DNA from: an uncultured Eubacteriales bacterium | GTDB taxonomy: Bacteria > Bacillota > Clostridia > Christensenellales > Aristaeellaceae | DNA length: 49,703 bases | Assembly (NCBI GenBank): GCA_902781945.1 | Contig: CACZLE010000028.1 | Span: forward strand, 1-49,703 | Reading direction: 5' to 3' | Shown: positions 17,354 to 25,340 of the stretch, in pieces | How positions within the stretch are numbered: the stretch's first letter is position 1 | Layout of the letters: the number at the start of each line of letters is the position of its first letter | Position numbers and translations under genes: made by a program | Notes under the pieces: generated by a model | Databases searched by the model: none | What the model was told of the DNA's origin: nothing | Seen by the model: only the letters and a program-made list of their open reading frames with translations

Positions 17354-17956
17354 TTATTTATTCAGTTCCTTCATTCTCCGCTCCAGCACCTCCGGAGCGG
17401 CCACGCTGTAGCCGAAGAAGCCCAGCGCCGGACCCAGGGATTGATAGACGCCGTGGCTGTACGCCACCAGCTTCGCCTTTTGCAGGTCGATCCTGCCGTT
17501 TGCGTCCAGCAATTCCTCCTGCACGCCCATGCCCACAATGCGACCCAGGAACAGATCATGGGAGCCCAGCTCCAGCACCTGCTCGGTCTTGCAAGCCAGA
17601 TACAGGGGGCATTCCGCGATGGCCGGGGCATACTGCAATTCCGCCACCTTCGTTTGTGTCAAGCCGCAGGCGGCAAATTTATCCTCATCCCGTCCGCTCT
17701 TCACGCCGCAGTAATCCATAGCCCGCAGCTGCCCTTCCCCCACCAGGTTGACCACAAACTCGCCGCTGTCCATCAGGATATGATGGGAAAACCGCTCCTT
17801 GCGCACGGTCACGGACACCATGGGCGGCTGGCTGCACACCGTGCCCGCCCAGGCAATGGTGATGATGTTGGGCCTGTCCTTTTCCGACGCGCAGGATACC
17901 ATGACGGCGGGCACCGGGCACAGCATCGCGCCGGGCGTCAGGGATTTGAACGCCAT
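17354..17956 (-). CDS. Flavin reductase / flavoredoxin-family protein
   Basis: FMN-binding split-barrel protein of 200 aa in the flavin-reductase-like family. Seen are CPVPAVMVSCASEKDRPNIITIAWAGTVCSQPPMVSVTVRKERFSHHI, the usual FMN-phosphate binding part, and the ending LVAYSHGVYQSLGP found in clostridial flavoredoxins. The start at MAFKSL follows AGGAGG by 8 nt; a 6-residue upstream extension would overlap that site. It is probably cytoplasmic electron transfer, with an unknown donor and acceptor. It is the first gene before deoB and sits immediately after the signal-peptidase terminator, so it may be reached by read-through. Confidence 0.82.
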   Translation of the reverse strand: MAFKSLTPGAMLCPVPAVMVSCASEKDRPNIITIAWAGTVCSQPPMVSVTVRKERFSHHILMDSGEFVVNLVGEGQLRAMDYCGVKSGRDEDKFAACGLTQTKVAELQYAPAIAECPLYLACKTEQVLELGSHDLFLGRIVGMGVQEELLDANGRIDLQKAKLVAYSHGVYQSLGPALGFFGYSVAAPEVLERRMKELNK

Positions 17957-17972
17957 ATCAACGCCTCCTGTC

Positions 17973-18000
17973 AAAAAAGGCGAAGCAAATACGCTTCGCC
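17973..18000 (-). terminator. Terminator of signal peptidase operon
   Basis: GGCGAAGC pairs with GCTTCGCC around a 6-nt loop, followed on the minus strand by six T. The ribosome binding site of the flavin reductase gene begins right after the T run. Confidence 0.88.
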
Positions 18001-18006
18001 ATCGTT

Positions 18007-18588
18007 TTATTCCGCTTTGTCCCAGAATTTGTTAAAGGGATAGATGACCCGCTGCACGTGGCCCACGATCATCTTGCGGGTCAGGGGACCCACGGCGCGG
18101 CTGTCGTTGCTGTTGCCGCGGTTATCGCCCATGACGAAATATTCGTCTTCCCCCAGGGTGTAGGGCCCCAGATTGGTGGTAAAGGGCGTGTTCATGTCGA
18201 TGTCGGATTCATCCACCAATTCGCCGTTGACGTACAGCTCGCCGCCGTGCATCTCGATGGTATCCCCGGGCAGGGCGATGAGCCGCTTGATGAACAGTGT
18301 GCCGCCCCGGTCCGGATAATGGCAGATGACGATATCCCGGCGATGAAAGTCGCCGCTGAGGTAATCATACTTGGTGGCCAGCACGATCTCCTTGTTCATC
18401 AGGGTGTTCTGCATGCTTTCGCCCTTCACCTTGACGGGCACAAACAGGAAGGTGCGGATCACCAGGCCGATGGCCACGGCGGCGGCCAGGGTCAAAATCC
18501 AGCTGATCAATTCCTGCTTGAACGTCTTCTTGGGCTTTTCCTTCTTGTCCTTTTTGCTCTTCATGGCAATGTTCATCGGCTTTTTCAC
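18007..18588 (-). CDS. Signal peptidase I (second tandem copy)
   Basis: Type I signal peptidase, 193 aa, which removes signal peptides from exported proteins. It has a lysine-rich cytoplasmic N-terminus, one membrane anchor (about residues 28-50), the catalytic Ser in VKGESMQNTL, the catalytic Lys in FIKRLIALPGDTI, and the conserved EDEYFVMGDNRGNSNDSR box. Start and stop overlap the upstream paralog by 4 bp, so they are coupled. The active-site set is complete, so both copies should work. Its substrate range relative to the first copy is unknown. Confidence 0.93.
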   Translation of the reverse strand: MKKPMNIAMKSKKDKKEKPKKTFKQELISWILTLAAAVAIGLVIRTFLFVPVKVKGESMQNTLMNKEIVLATKYDYLSGDFHRRDIVICHYPDRGGTLFIKRLIALPGDTIEMHGGELYVNGELVDESDIDMNTPFTTNLGPYTLGEDEYFVMGDNRGNSNDSRAVGPLTRKMIVGHVQRVIYPFNKFWDKAE

Positions 18589-19265
18589 TCCACTTTGTCC
18601 CAGAATTTGCCCAGCGGCAGAATGGTGCGCTCCACGCGGCCCACGATCATATCCCGGGTGATGGGGCCCACCCGGCGGCTGTCGTTGCTGTTGGCGCGGT
18701 TATCGCCCATGACGAAATAATCATCCTCGCCCAGCACGATGGGCACGATGGTGGATTCGCTGGACTGGGAATGCTTGTTGATGCCGCTCTCGTCCACCAG
18801 TTCGCCGTTGACGTACACCGCGCCTTCCTTGATTTCCAATATATCCCCGGGCAGGGCGATCAGCCGCTTGACAAACAGGGTATGGTGGGTAAAGGTCATT
18901 TCAAAGCTGCCGCCCACGTTCAAATGGCTTTCGGTGTTGCGGTTTGGGTAGCGGCAGATGATCACGTCGCCCCGCTTGAATTCCCCCCGCAGGTAGGCGG
19001 GCTTGCTGACAAACACGATGTCGCCGTCCTGCAGGGTATCCCGCATGCTCTCGCCGTCCACGCGGATGGGCTCAAACAGGAACATGCGGACCAGCAGCGC
19101 GATGACCAACGCGCCCAGAATGGTTAAAATCCAGCTGATCACTTCTTGCTTGACCGTCTTCTTCTTTTTTTCTTTCTTGCGGAAAAGGGAAAATTTCTTT
19201 TTCGCGGCCTCCGGCGCTTCGGGCGTCAGGGCCTCCGCGGGCTGTTTTTCGGGTTCCAGGTTCAT
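18585..19265 (-). CDS. Signal peptidase I (first tandem copy)
   Basis: Type I signal peptidase, 226 aa. The cytoplasmic tail is longer than in its neighbour and very basic (KKKFSLFRKKEKKKKT). The catalytic Ser is in VDGESMRDTL and the Lys in FVKRLIALPGDILEI; the final box is EDDYFVMGDNRANSNDSR. A loop of about 25 residues (NTESHLNVGGSFEMTFTHHT region) between the Ser and Lys strands is absent from the second copy and could alter specificity. It overlaps the DUF951 gene upstream and the second peptidase downstream by 4 bp each. Confidence 0.93.
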   Translation of the reverse strand: MNLEPEKQPAEALTPEAPEAAKKKFSLFRKKEKKKKTVKQEVISWILTILGALVIALLVRMFLFEPIRVDGESMRDTLQDGDIVFVSKPAYLRGEFKRGDVIICRYPNRNTESHLNVGGSFEMTFTHHTLFVKRLIALPGDILEIKEGAVYVNGELVDESGINKHSQSSESTIVPIVLGEDDYFVMGDNRANSNDSRRVGPITRDMIVGRVERTILPLGKFWDKVE

Positions 19266-19486
19266 GGGTTCGTCAGCTCCTTTTGGCTCATGGGATCAGG
19301 ACCCTGGGCAATCAGCTTTTTGCGGCAGCGAAGAAAATCCTGCCGGTCCAGCATCACGATGCGCCCGCAGCCGTGGCAGCGGATCTTGATGTCCGCGCCA
19401 ATGCGGATCACCGTCCACTGGTCGCTGCCGCAGGGATGCTTTTTGCGCGTCTGCACCACGTCCCCCAGCCGGATCTCCTCCGTCAT
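19262..19486 (-). CDS. DUF951 family protein
   Basis: A 74-aa protein with the DUF951 pattern: LGDVVQTRKKHPCGSDQWTV, then IRCHGCGRIVMLDRQDFLR. The three Cys (HPCG, CHGCG) suggest a small metal-binding site. The function is unknown; the family is common in Firmicutes. The start is at MTEEIRL, preceded by AAGGGGGCAGGG; an upstream extension (MQCMKEGGRA) covers that site. It is the first gene of the operon with the two signal peptidases and overlaps the next gene by 4 bp. Confidence 0.85.
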   Translation of the reverse strand: MTEEIRLGDVVQTRKKHPCGSDQWTVIRIGADIKIRCHGCGRIVMLDRQDFLRCRKKLIAQGPDPMSQKELTNP

Positions 19487-19518
19487 GGCCCTGCCCCCTT
19501 CTTTCATGCACTGCACCT

Positions 19519-19547
19519 ATTATACGGCATCACGCGGAATTTTTCAA
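19519..19547 (-). promoter_or_regulatory. Sigma-A promoter of DUF951-signal peptidase operon
   Basis: On the minus strand TTGAAA-17-TATAAT, about 30 bp before the start codon. A TTGACA lies 6 bp further upstream but at the wrong spacing. Confidence 0.8.
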
Positions 19548-19664
19548 TGTCAATTCCATGCATCCGCGCGAAGGGGCAGGCCGTTTTGTGCTTTGCGGGT
19601 TCATTATACGATAAAAATATGAAAAAGCTGTGAATGGCGCATTAGAAGCGAATTATAAAACAAG

Positions 19665-19697
19665 CAAAAAACGGACGGCCAAGAAAGCCGCCCGGTC
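19665..19697 (-). terminator. Terminator of vapBC
   Basis: A GC-rich imperfect stem (CGGGCGGC / GCCGTCCG) is followed on the minus strand by six T, shortly after the vapC stop. Confidence 0.75.
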
Positions 19698-19711
19698 CCC
19701 AAATTCTCTTA

Positions 19712-20113
19712 TCAATCGATCCAGTCCTCCAGCGTCAGCCCGGGAACGCGGCTGAACTCGCCGGTGTTATGCGTGACCAGCGGCAGCGACAGCGCACGGG
19801 CATGGGCCGCGATCAGCGCATCCCTGTCTCCGATGGGCATCCCGGCCTCGGCAAGATGCGCCATGATATCCCCAGCCTCAAAGGCCGCGTCCGTATCGAA
19901 GGGAAGGATGTATATTCCGGAAAGAAGCCCCTGCACCGCCTGGAGGTTCCCGGAATAATTGGCGCTGCGCCTGGCCCCGTACACCAGCTCCGCGTAGGTA
20001 ATGGAGCTGACGCAAAGCTCGCCTCCAATATGGGACGCGATCTTTTCGCACACCGGATCCTGCGGGCGTCTGATGGCGCGAATCAGGATGTTGGTGTCCA
20101 GCATATACATCAT
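19712..20113 (-). CDS. vapC: VapC-type PIN-domain ribonuclease toxin
   Basis: PIN-domain endoribonuclease of 133 aa. Acidic metal-binding residues are visible: Asp in MLDTNILIRA, Glu in SSITYAELVYGAR, and Asp in IGDRDALIAAHARAL, with a final LVTHNTGEF. VapC toxins cut tRNA or rRNA when free of their antitoxin. The start at MMYMLD overlaps the vapB stop (ATGA) with GGGAG 5 nt upstream; the next Met is also possible. A much longer frame upstream is only the antiparallel reading of vapB. Confidence 0.9.
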   Translation of the reverse strand: MMYMLDTNILIRAIRRPQDPVCEKIASHIGGELCVSSITYAELVYGARRSANYSGNLQAVQGLLSGIYILPFDTDAAFEAGDIMAHLAEAGMPIGDRDALIAAHARALSLPLVTHNTGEFSRVPGLTLEDWID

Positions 20114-20340
20114 AGCGGCTCCCTCTTGGACGGGATCTGCATGGGTCTGCCTTCCGCCATAAAGTCGTCTGTGAACAATTGCAGACTTTGCGTGAACGTA
20201 TCCCGCAGCTTGCTGACCGGCGTAAGCATGATCGTCTCCCCCACCCGATTGACGAAAATTTCCTCGTCCGGCAATCTGTATTCCTTGGGGATCCGAATCG
20301 CCTGACTGCGTCCGGACATGAATGTGCGCGTGGTGTGCAT
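20110..20340 (-). CDS. vapB: VapB-type AbrB-fold antitoxin
   Basis: Antitoxin of 76 aa. The N-terminus RTFMSGRSQAIRIPKEYRLPDEEIFVNRVGETIMLTP is a swapped-hairpin AbrB/VapB DNA-binding domain; the acidic and proline-containing tail (FTDDFMAEGRPMQIP) would wrap the toxin. The start is the ATG 8 nt after AGGAGG; an in-frame GTG three codons earlier lies within that site. It probably autorepresses the operon together with VapC. The gene order antitoxin then toxin with a 4-bp overlap is standard. Confidence 0.88.
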   Translation of the reverse strand: MHTTRTFMSGRSQAIRIPKEYRLPDEEIFVNRVGETIMLTPVSKLRDTFTQSLQLFTDDFMAEGRPMQIPSKREPL

Positions 20341-20426
20341 GCATTTCACCTCCTGGCAAAAGTATATATCATGGTATGTGACAAGTCAAGCGAAATTCAT
20401 TCTGAACCCTGATTGAAAGTCTCTGC

Positions 20427-20500
20427 AAACAGAAATTGGATAGTGATACGGTTAGATCCTGCTGGCCTTTGGCCAGCAACCAATTTACCAATTTCTGTTT
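20427..20500. repeat. Dispersed hairpin element, minimal copy F
   Basis: A 74-bp element between vapB and the thuA-like gene. Both ends carry the family repeat AAACAGAAATTGG in inverted orientation with 13/13 identity. The interior contains a 7-bp hairpin GCTGGCC-TTT-GGCCAGC and no coding potential. Confidence 0.8.
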
Positions 20501-20565
20501 TTCCGCGTCTTGCTTTAATCAGGAAGTAGTTTCAGAAAATAAAAGTAGCGCGCCCGGCCCATATC

Positions 20566-20574
20566 TGCTATAAT
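20566..20574 (+). promoter_or_regulatory. Extended -10 promoter of thuA-like operon
   Basis: TGCTATAAT, an extended -10 element, 34 bp before the start codon; no good -35 is seen. Confidence 0.65.
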
Positions 20575-20608
20575 ATAAGCGCAAAAGAGTTTAAAGGGGG
20601 TCTTTCCC

Positions 20609-21358
20609 ATGATACACGTCACCGTATGGAACGAGTTCGTCCATGAGCGGGAAGAGGAACGGGTGCGCCAGGTCTATCCCCAGGGCATCCACATGGCGCT
20701 GAAGGAGCTGCTGGAATGCGACGACGTGACCGTGCGCACCGCCACCCTGCAGGAGCCGGAATGCGGCCTTACGGAGGAAGTGCTCCGGGATACCGACGTG
20801 CTGGTTTGGTGGGGCCACATGCGCCATGAACTGGTGCCGGACGAGATCGCCGAGCGCGTGCAGAATCAGGTCCTAAACGGCATGGGCCTGGTGGTGCTCC
20901 ACAGCGGCCATAAGTCAAAGCCCTTCATGCGCCTCATGGGCACCACCTGCAACCTCAACTGGAACGAGGTGGGCGAGCGCGAGCGCATTTTCGTCATCGA
21001 TCCCGTGCATCCCATCGCCCAGGGCCTGCCGCCCTATTTTGAACTGTCCCATGAGGAAATGTACGGCGAGCACTTTGACATTCCCACCCCGGACGAGCTG
21101 GTGCTCTCCGCCTGGTTCCAGTCCGGCCAGATCTTCCGCTGCGGCTGCGCCTGGCGGCGGGGCTACGGGCGGGTGTTCTATTTCCAGCCCGGTCATGAGA
21201 CCTACCCCACCTATTACGAAAACGAGTACGTCAAAACGGTCATCCGCAACGCCGTGCGCTATGTGGCCAGGCCCCGGGGCCTGACCCTGCGGGACGGCTG
21301 CCCCCACGTGGGCGAGCTGGAACGCGTGCCGGACTGTGACCGCACCGACAAACAATAA
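20609..21358 (+). CDS. ThuA-like protein (trehalose-utilisation family)
   Basis: Glutamine-amidotransferase-like ThuA-family protein, 249 aa. Visible family features are [53 protein letters not shown], a central [11 protein letters not shown], and [29 protein letters not shown]. ThuA proteins are linked to disaccharide metabolism, possibly as sugar oxidoreductases, but the reaction is not firmly established. AAAGGGGG precedes the ATG. A small DUF1292 gene follows after 16 bp. No other trehalose gene is nearby. Confidence 0.85.
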   Translation: MIHVTVWNEFVHEREEERVRQVYPQGIHMALKELLECDDVTVRTATLQEPECGLTEEVLRDTDVLVWWGHMRHELVPDEIAERVQNQVLNGMGLVVLHSGHKSKPFMRLMGTTCNLNWNEVGERERIFVIDPVHPIAQGLPPYFELSHEEMYGEHFDIPTPDELVLSAWFQSGQIFRCGCAWRRGYGRVFYFQPGHETYPTYYENEYVKTVIRNAVRYVARPRGLTLRDGCPHVGELERVPDCDRTDKQ

Positions 21359-21374
21359 AAAGGAGGCAACAATC

Positions 21375-21683
21375 ATGGAAGACGAACGCTTGGACATCGT
21401 GGAAGGCGTGGACGAGGACGGCAACCGCCTGCTGCTCCGGGTCAACCGCTACTTCTACTACAACGGCGAGGAATACGTGCTGCTCAGCGACGATATCGAG
21501 GATGAGAAGGACGATCTGGACGACGTGACCTTCTTTGTGATGAAGGTGAGCGTATCCACCGACGAGGACGGCGAGGAAATCGAGGAATTCGAGCCGGTGG
21601 AGCAGGAGCTGATGGACGCGCTGATCGAGGTGGTTAAAACCAACTTTGAGGACGACAGCGAGATCCCGGACGAGCTGGAATAA
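21375..21683 (+). CDS. DUF1292 family protein
   Basis: Very acidic 102-aa protein of the DUF1292 (YrzB-like) family. The pattern RLDIVEGVDEDGNRLLLRVNRYFYYNGEEYVLLSD ... FFVMKVSV is typical. The function is unknown; it is cytoplasmic by composition. The start at MEDERLD follows AAGGAGG by 8 nt. It probably shares a transcript with the thuA-like gene and ends at a GC-rich terminator. In other Firmicutes these proteins usually lie near ruvX/alaS genes, which are not here. Confidence 0.85.
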   Translation: MEDERLDIVEGVDEDGNRLLLRVNRYFYYNGEEYVLLSDDIEDEKDDLDDVTFFVMKVSVSTDEDGEEIEEFEPVEQELMDALIEVVKTNFEDDSEIPDELE

Positions 21684-21691
21684 TACAGCAA

Positions 21692-21712
21692 GGCCCCTGC
21701 GGGGGCTTTTTC
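21692..21712 (+). terminator. Short terminator after DUF1292 gene
   Basis: GGCCCC-TGC-GGGGGC with five T directly behind, 12 bp before the next start codon. Confidence 0.75.
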
Positions 21713-21724
21713 ATTGGAGGCAAT

Positions 21725-22510
21725 ATGCCGCGAGAAATCCTTTATTACGTCCTTCTCTTTTTCGTGGGCTCCGTCCTGGGCTGGTGCATGGAGGTGGCCT
21801 GCAAGCTGTGGCAGTTCCACCGGTTCATCAACCGGGGCTTCCTGATGGGCCCCTGGTGCCCCATCTATGGCTGCGGCACGGCGCTGCTGACGGCGCTTTT
21901 GTCCCGCTTCACCCAGGATCCCTTTGCTGTGTTCGGCCTGGCCATCCTGATCTGCGGCACGCTGGAATATCTGACCAGCTGCCTGATGGAAGCGCTGTTT
22001 CACGCCCGGTGGTGGGATTACTCCACCAAGCGTTTCAACCTGAACGGCCGCGTATGCGCCAACACGCTGATCCCCTTCGGGCTGCTGGGGCTGGGGATGA
22101 TCTATTTTGTCAAGCCCTTCCTGTTCGGCCAGTTCGCCCGGCTGGACGAGCAATTGCTCCGCCTGCTGTGCGTCGGGCTGAGCGGGTTCTTTCTGACCGA
22201 TGCCGTGATCAGCACCCTCACCCTGATCAAGATCCGCAAGGGCGCGGCCCTGGCGGAGGGGGACAGTACCGAAGCCATCACCGCCGCTGTGCACGGCGCT
22301 CTGGCGCTGGAATCCGCCCAGGTGCGCCGTATCCTGCACGCCTTCCCGGAGAGCAGGATCTATAACAGCCGCGTGGCCCGCCAAATGCGGGAACGCCGCC
22401 GCCAGCTGCGCCTGGAAATGAAAGCCGCCCGTCAACGCGCCAGGGCGGCGGTGAACGAGCGGGAGGAAAAGCTCCGGCAGGAGATCAGGCAGCGCAGGGC
22501 GCGTCACTGA
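21725..22510 (+). CDS. Putative ABC-transporter type IV (CmpB-like) membrane protein
   Basis: Membrane protein of 261 aa, of the family annotated as putative ABC transporter permease (CmpB/DUF1113). Hallmarks are LLFFVGSVLGWCMEVACK, NRGFLMGPWCPIYGCGTAL, LEYLTSCLMEALF, RWWDYSTKRFNLNGRVC and TLIPFGLLGLGMIYF. About six membrane segments occupy residues 1-170. The C-terminus is a charged, Arg-rich helix (MRERRRQLRLEMKAARQRARAAV). The molecular role is unknown; no ATPase partner is adjacent. It has GGAGG just upstream and begins immediately after a terminator. Confidence 0.8.
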   Translation: MPREILYYVLLFFVGSVLGWCMEVACKLWQFHRFINRGFLMGPWCPIYGCGTALLTALLSRFTQDPFAVFGLAILICGTLEYLTSCLMEALFHARWWDYSTKRFNLNGRVCANTLIPFGLLGLGMIYFVKPFLFGQFARLDEQLLRLLCVGLSGFFLTDAVISTLTLIKIRKGAALAEGDSTEAITAAVHGALALESAQVRRILHAFPESRIYNSRVARQMRERRRQLRLEMKAARQRARAAVNEREEKLRQEIRQRRARH

Positions 22511-22527
22511 CTCTGTTTTTTTCTTAT

Positions 22528-22713
22528 ACATTCCCACATGAGCGGAAAAGCTGGACGGTCTTCACTGCGCTAAGAAATCAGATACTCGCCCTTTTTGTTC
22601 TTGATCCAGACATGAACAACGAGGTGATAATATCCTTCAGGAATCTCTTCTCCCCGGATATGTTCTTTGCCGGTTACTTCTCTCAATTCAGTATACAGAT
22701 CCCAGATTTCCAA
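22528..22713 (-). pseudogene. NUDIX hydrolase remnant (nonsense codon and 3' truncation)
   Basis: From a TTG (GGAGG 9 nt upstream) the minus strand reads MEIWDLYTELREVTGKEH, then EEIPEGYYHLVVHVW and KKGEYLIS, the N-terminus of an IPP-isomerase-like NUDIX hydrolase. A TAG at 22570-22572 stands where the family has Gln (normally CAG). After it the same frame continues with RSEDRPAFPLMWEC and then loses similarity where the neighbouring gene ends. The Nudix box itself is gone. It shares low GC and orientation with the next two genes, so all three may have arrived together. Confidence 0.8.
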
Positions 22714-22776
22714 TCATTCTCACCTCCGCAAATCCCGATTTACAAGGTCATCATCGGTCAGACAGGTTGGAACTTG

Positions 22777-23310
22777 TCAATTACAGATAGTGATCCAATA
22801 ACGCTGCTCAATTTCACCCTCTGAATTTCTGAATTCGTTTTCAAGAATTCCGCCATTATTGATGATGGATTTTGCTGATCCGAGATTGTCCTTGTCACAG
22901 GTCATCAGCACTTTTTCGATCCCCAGTTTCCTGCATTCGATTAAGGCCAGTCGAATCATTTCCGTTGCATAGCCTTTTCTTCGTTCACTTGGTCTGATTC
23001 CATCCCCTATATGCCCGCCTTCTTTGAGCAGATACTCGTTCAGGTAATGACGGATATTGATCGCTCCAAGAAGCCTGTCCCGTTCCGTATCCAGCAGAAA
23101 GAATACAGAGTCAGGCACTTTCCCATCTGCTGCTTCTTTCACTTCAAGATTTTCAAGATAATAGTCGAAATCATGATAATCATTTTTAAAGATTGCCCAG
23201 GGAGAGTGATTTGTATGATTGAGCGCCTGGTCTACTTTCCATTCGTCGATCATTTCTCCCAATTGCTTCTCATACGTTTTTGTGAGCTTTATCAGCTTCA
23301 GGCTCATCAT
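22777..23310 (-). CDS. GNAT family N-acetyltransferase
   Basis: Acetyltransferase of 177 aa with the GNAT fold: VFFLLDTERDRLLGAINIRHYLNEYL (beta 2-4), the acetyl-CoA pyrophosphate loop IRPSERRKGYATEMIRLAL, and a C-terminal LMTCDKDNLGSAKSIINNGG. Closest are predicted acetyltransferases of the YjaB/YkkB-like group; the substrate is unknown. GAGGGGG precedes two adjacent ATGs, either of which could be used. GC content is visibly lower than in the flanking genes and codons are richer in A/T at third positions, suggesting transfer. Confidence 0.88.
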   Translation of the reverse strand: MMSLKLIKLTKTYEKQLGEMIDEWKVDQALNHTNHSPWAIFKNDYHDFDYYLENLEVKEAADGKVPDSVFFLLDTERDRLLGAINIRHYLNEYLLKEGGHIGDGIRPSERRKGYATEMIRLALIECRKLGIEKVLMTCDKDNLGSAKSIINNGGILENEFRNSEGEIEQRYWITICN

Positions 23311-23360
23311 ACATTCCCCCTCACGAATCCCGAATGATCATCTATTCATTCACTTTATCA

Positions 23361-24116
23361 TTACTTCTTCCGAACACACCAGATCACATTCTTCGCAGAT
23401 CTATTTCCGCTCTCCATGTGATATCCTCCGAATATATCAACAATCTCATATCCCGTCAGCTCCAGAAGATACTTCATTTCCTGACGGTATGTCTGTCTCA
23501 TCTTCAGTGGACGGATTCTTTCTTCAATAACATTCCCCTGATCATCCAGTACTTCAAACATCGCATTGTAGATTTTCTCATGCTGACCTTGTTTATTGGT
23601 GTACTCCAGGCGGAAAGAATAGTCTGTTTCTCTCGTTTTCATCTGCTGTGCCTGAAAAAAAGGATGCGGGTCAAATGTATTAAAGGTCAGCATTCCTCCG
23701 TCCACCAGATTCTCTCGGATGTTCAGCAGCGCTGCCTTCTGAAGCTCCGGTGTCAGAAGATGCATGAACCCGCTTCTTGCAATGATTGCACACGAATACT
23801 TCCTGTCGCTTCTGAATTCTGTCATATTGGCAGGGAAAATATGCAACCTGAATCCTTTTTGCCTTGCTTTTTCATCTGCGACCCGGCACATTGCTTCTGA
23901 AAGATCGGTTCCGTCGGCCATGATCCCATGTTCCGCCAGGTACAGTAATACAGCTCCTGTTCCGCACGCTATATCAATCACGCCTTCTTTGCCATACTCC
24001 CGGGCAAAATCCAGGTAAAATTCCTGAAAGCCGGAATGATTGTCTTCATTCCGGTACATTGCATCAAGGTACAGATCGTAGTTTTCAGCGACATCTTCGT
24101 AATCATGCAGATCCAT
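23361..24116 (-). CDS. Class I SAM-dependent methyltransferase
   Basis: Methyltransferase of 251 aa. Motif I GVIDIACGTGAVLLYLAEHG binds SAM, followed by DGTDLSEAMCRVADEKA (motif II) and AIIARSGFMHLLTPELQKAALLNIRENLVDGGMLTFNTFDP (post-motifs). The substrate is unknown; small-molecule or antibiotic-type methylation is only a possibility. The start at MDLHDYEDVAENYD follows GGAGG by about 9 nt; a 19-residue upstream extension would contain that site. It shares orientation and low GC with the acetyltransferase and NUDIX remnant, and a 50-bp gap separates it from the acetyltransferase. Confidence 0.88.
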   Translation of the reverse strand: MDLHDYEDVAENYDLYLDAMYRNEDNHSGFQEFYLDFAREYGKEGVIDIACGTGAVLLYLAEHGIMADGTDLSEAMCRVADEKARQKGFRLHIFPANMTEFRSDRKYSCAIIARSGFMHLLTPELQKAALLNIRENLVDGGMLTFNTFDPHPFFQAQQMKTRETDYSFRLEYTNKQGQHEKIYNAMFEVLDDQGNVIEERIRPLKMRQTYRQEMKYLLELTGYEIVDIFGGYHMESGNRSAKNVIWCVRKK

Positions 24117-24233
24117 ATTGCCTGTCCTCCGCTGCATTGAATGAATCGTCAAATTCCGATTTGACTTAATCAATATACCATGCCGACTGGCGAGGTCAAT
24201 TATCTCGTGTTCAAACGCAAGAGAGGCCCCTTT

Positions 24234-25178
24234 TCATTGGCTTGGTTTCTTCTTATATAAATTCACATACTGTTCGGGCCGTAGTACGGTATCGAAATCA
24301 TAGTACACGTTCTCATGGAACATGGCCTTGATGATCTCGTACCGGGGGTGGCCCGGGCCGTTTTCGTCTCCGCGCCAGCCGTACAGGGTGGGGATATCCG
24401 TCCAGAATTCATAGGCCTCCAGGTTTTCCTTCTGATAGGAAAGAAACCGCTGCCGCTCCGTCCAGGTGACCCCCGTGGCGTTGCCCACCCAGATGCGCTT
24501 GAGATTTTTCAGGTGATAGAGGGGGCTCAGATCATACACGTGGGTCATGCAGATGTTCAGATCAATCAGCGTGTCGCACCCCTCCAGGAAGGAAAGGTCC
24601 TCCACCCGGGTATTGAAGATCTCCAGATATTCCAGGGGCTTGCCTTTTAAATAAGAAAGATCGCTGAACCGGTTGTCCGCCAGGATCAGCACCCGCAGTT
24701 CGTTCATGGGCTCCAGGAAGCTCACGTCCGAGATCCAGTTATGGCCCAGGTCCAGGGCGCGCAGCTCGGTGGCATAGCGCAGGGGGGCCACTTCCTCGTT
24801 TTCCAGCCGGTTATCCTTGCTGGAATGGCGGGTGGAAAACACCCAGTCGTCCGTCCGCAGGGAATAGCCGCTCTTGCCCAGATGCAGCGTCCAAACGATC
24901 TTCACGCCCCGGGGCGCCATCATCTCCCGGAATTCCGCCAGGATCTCGTCGCTCAGGCCGCAGTCTGTCAGGTCCACCCAGGTCAGATAGGGCATGCTGC
25001 ACAGCGCTGTTTTGAGCCGATCCACCCGGGTGATCTTCACGCCCGTCAGATCCAGCTTCTCGGCGGCGCGATCGTAATACGCGCCCTCAATGATGACCAC
25101 GGCCTTGGTTTTTTGCTCCGCCCAGGCGCAGGAGAGCAGCGTCAGCAGGATAAGGGCGCAGCACAGCAGCTTTTTCAC
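24234..25178 (-). CDS. Exported leucine-rich-repeat protein
   Basis: A 314-aa exported protein starting with GTG (GGGAGGGAGGAG upstream). Its signal peptide is MKKLLCCALILLTLLSCAWA. It could be cut by signal peptidase I after AWA or be a lipoprotein through LLSC; the box is weak. Residues about 135-235 contain at least four leucine-rich repeats of bacterial type (LRALDLGHNWISDVSFLEPM, LRVLILADNRFSDLSYL, LEYLEIFNTRVEDLSFLEG, LIDLNICMTHVYDLSPL). These form a curved binding surface. The C-terminal 70 residues are aromatic and of unknown fold. It is divergent from an iron-type ABC operon. The ligand is unknown. Confidence 0.8.
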   Translation of the reverse strand: MKKLLCCALILLTLLSCAWAEQKTKAVVIIEGAYYDRAAEKLDLTGVKITRVDRLKTALCSMPYLTWVDLTDCGLSDEILAEFREMMAPRGVKIVWTLHLGKSGYSLRTDDWVFSTRHSSKDNRLENEEVAPLRYATELRALDLGHNWISDVSFLEPMNELRVLILADNRFSDLSYLKGKPLEYLEIFNTRVEDLSFLEGCDTLIDLNICMTHVYDLSPLYHLKNLKRIWVGNATGVTWTERQRFLSYQKENLEAYEFWTDIPTLYGWRGDENGPGHPRYEIIKAMFHENVYYDFDTVLRPEQYVNLYKKKPSQ

Positions 25179-25255
25179 GCTTTCTCTCCTCCCTCCCGGT
25201 CAAATGGATGATTTATTATTATACCACTTTTTATGGACTTGGGAAGGGGTGAACA

Positions 25256-25284
25256 TTGACAAATCGATATGAAAAATGTATAAT
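25256..25284 (+). promoter_or_regulatory. Strong sigma-A promoter of iron-type ABC operon
   Basis: Perfect consensus TTGACA-17-TATAAT, about 50 bp before the receptor start codon. Expect high expression. Confidence 0.9.
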
Positions 25285-25340
25285 ACAGAAAAACTGATCC
25301 GTGGAAGACGGACCACAATAAGAAAGGAGTCCGGTACAAT

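Noticed and set aside
22612..22824. Plus-strand 70-aa frame in the low-GC gap
   Set aside because: It overlaps the NUDIX remnant, has no ribosome binding site and no recognisable features.
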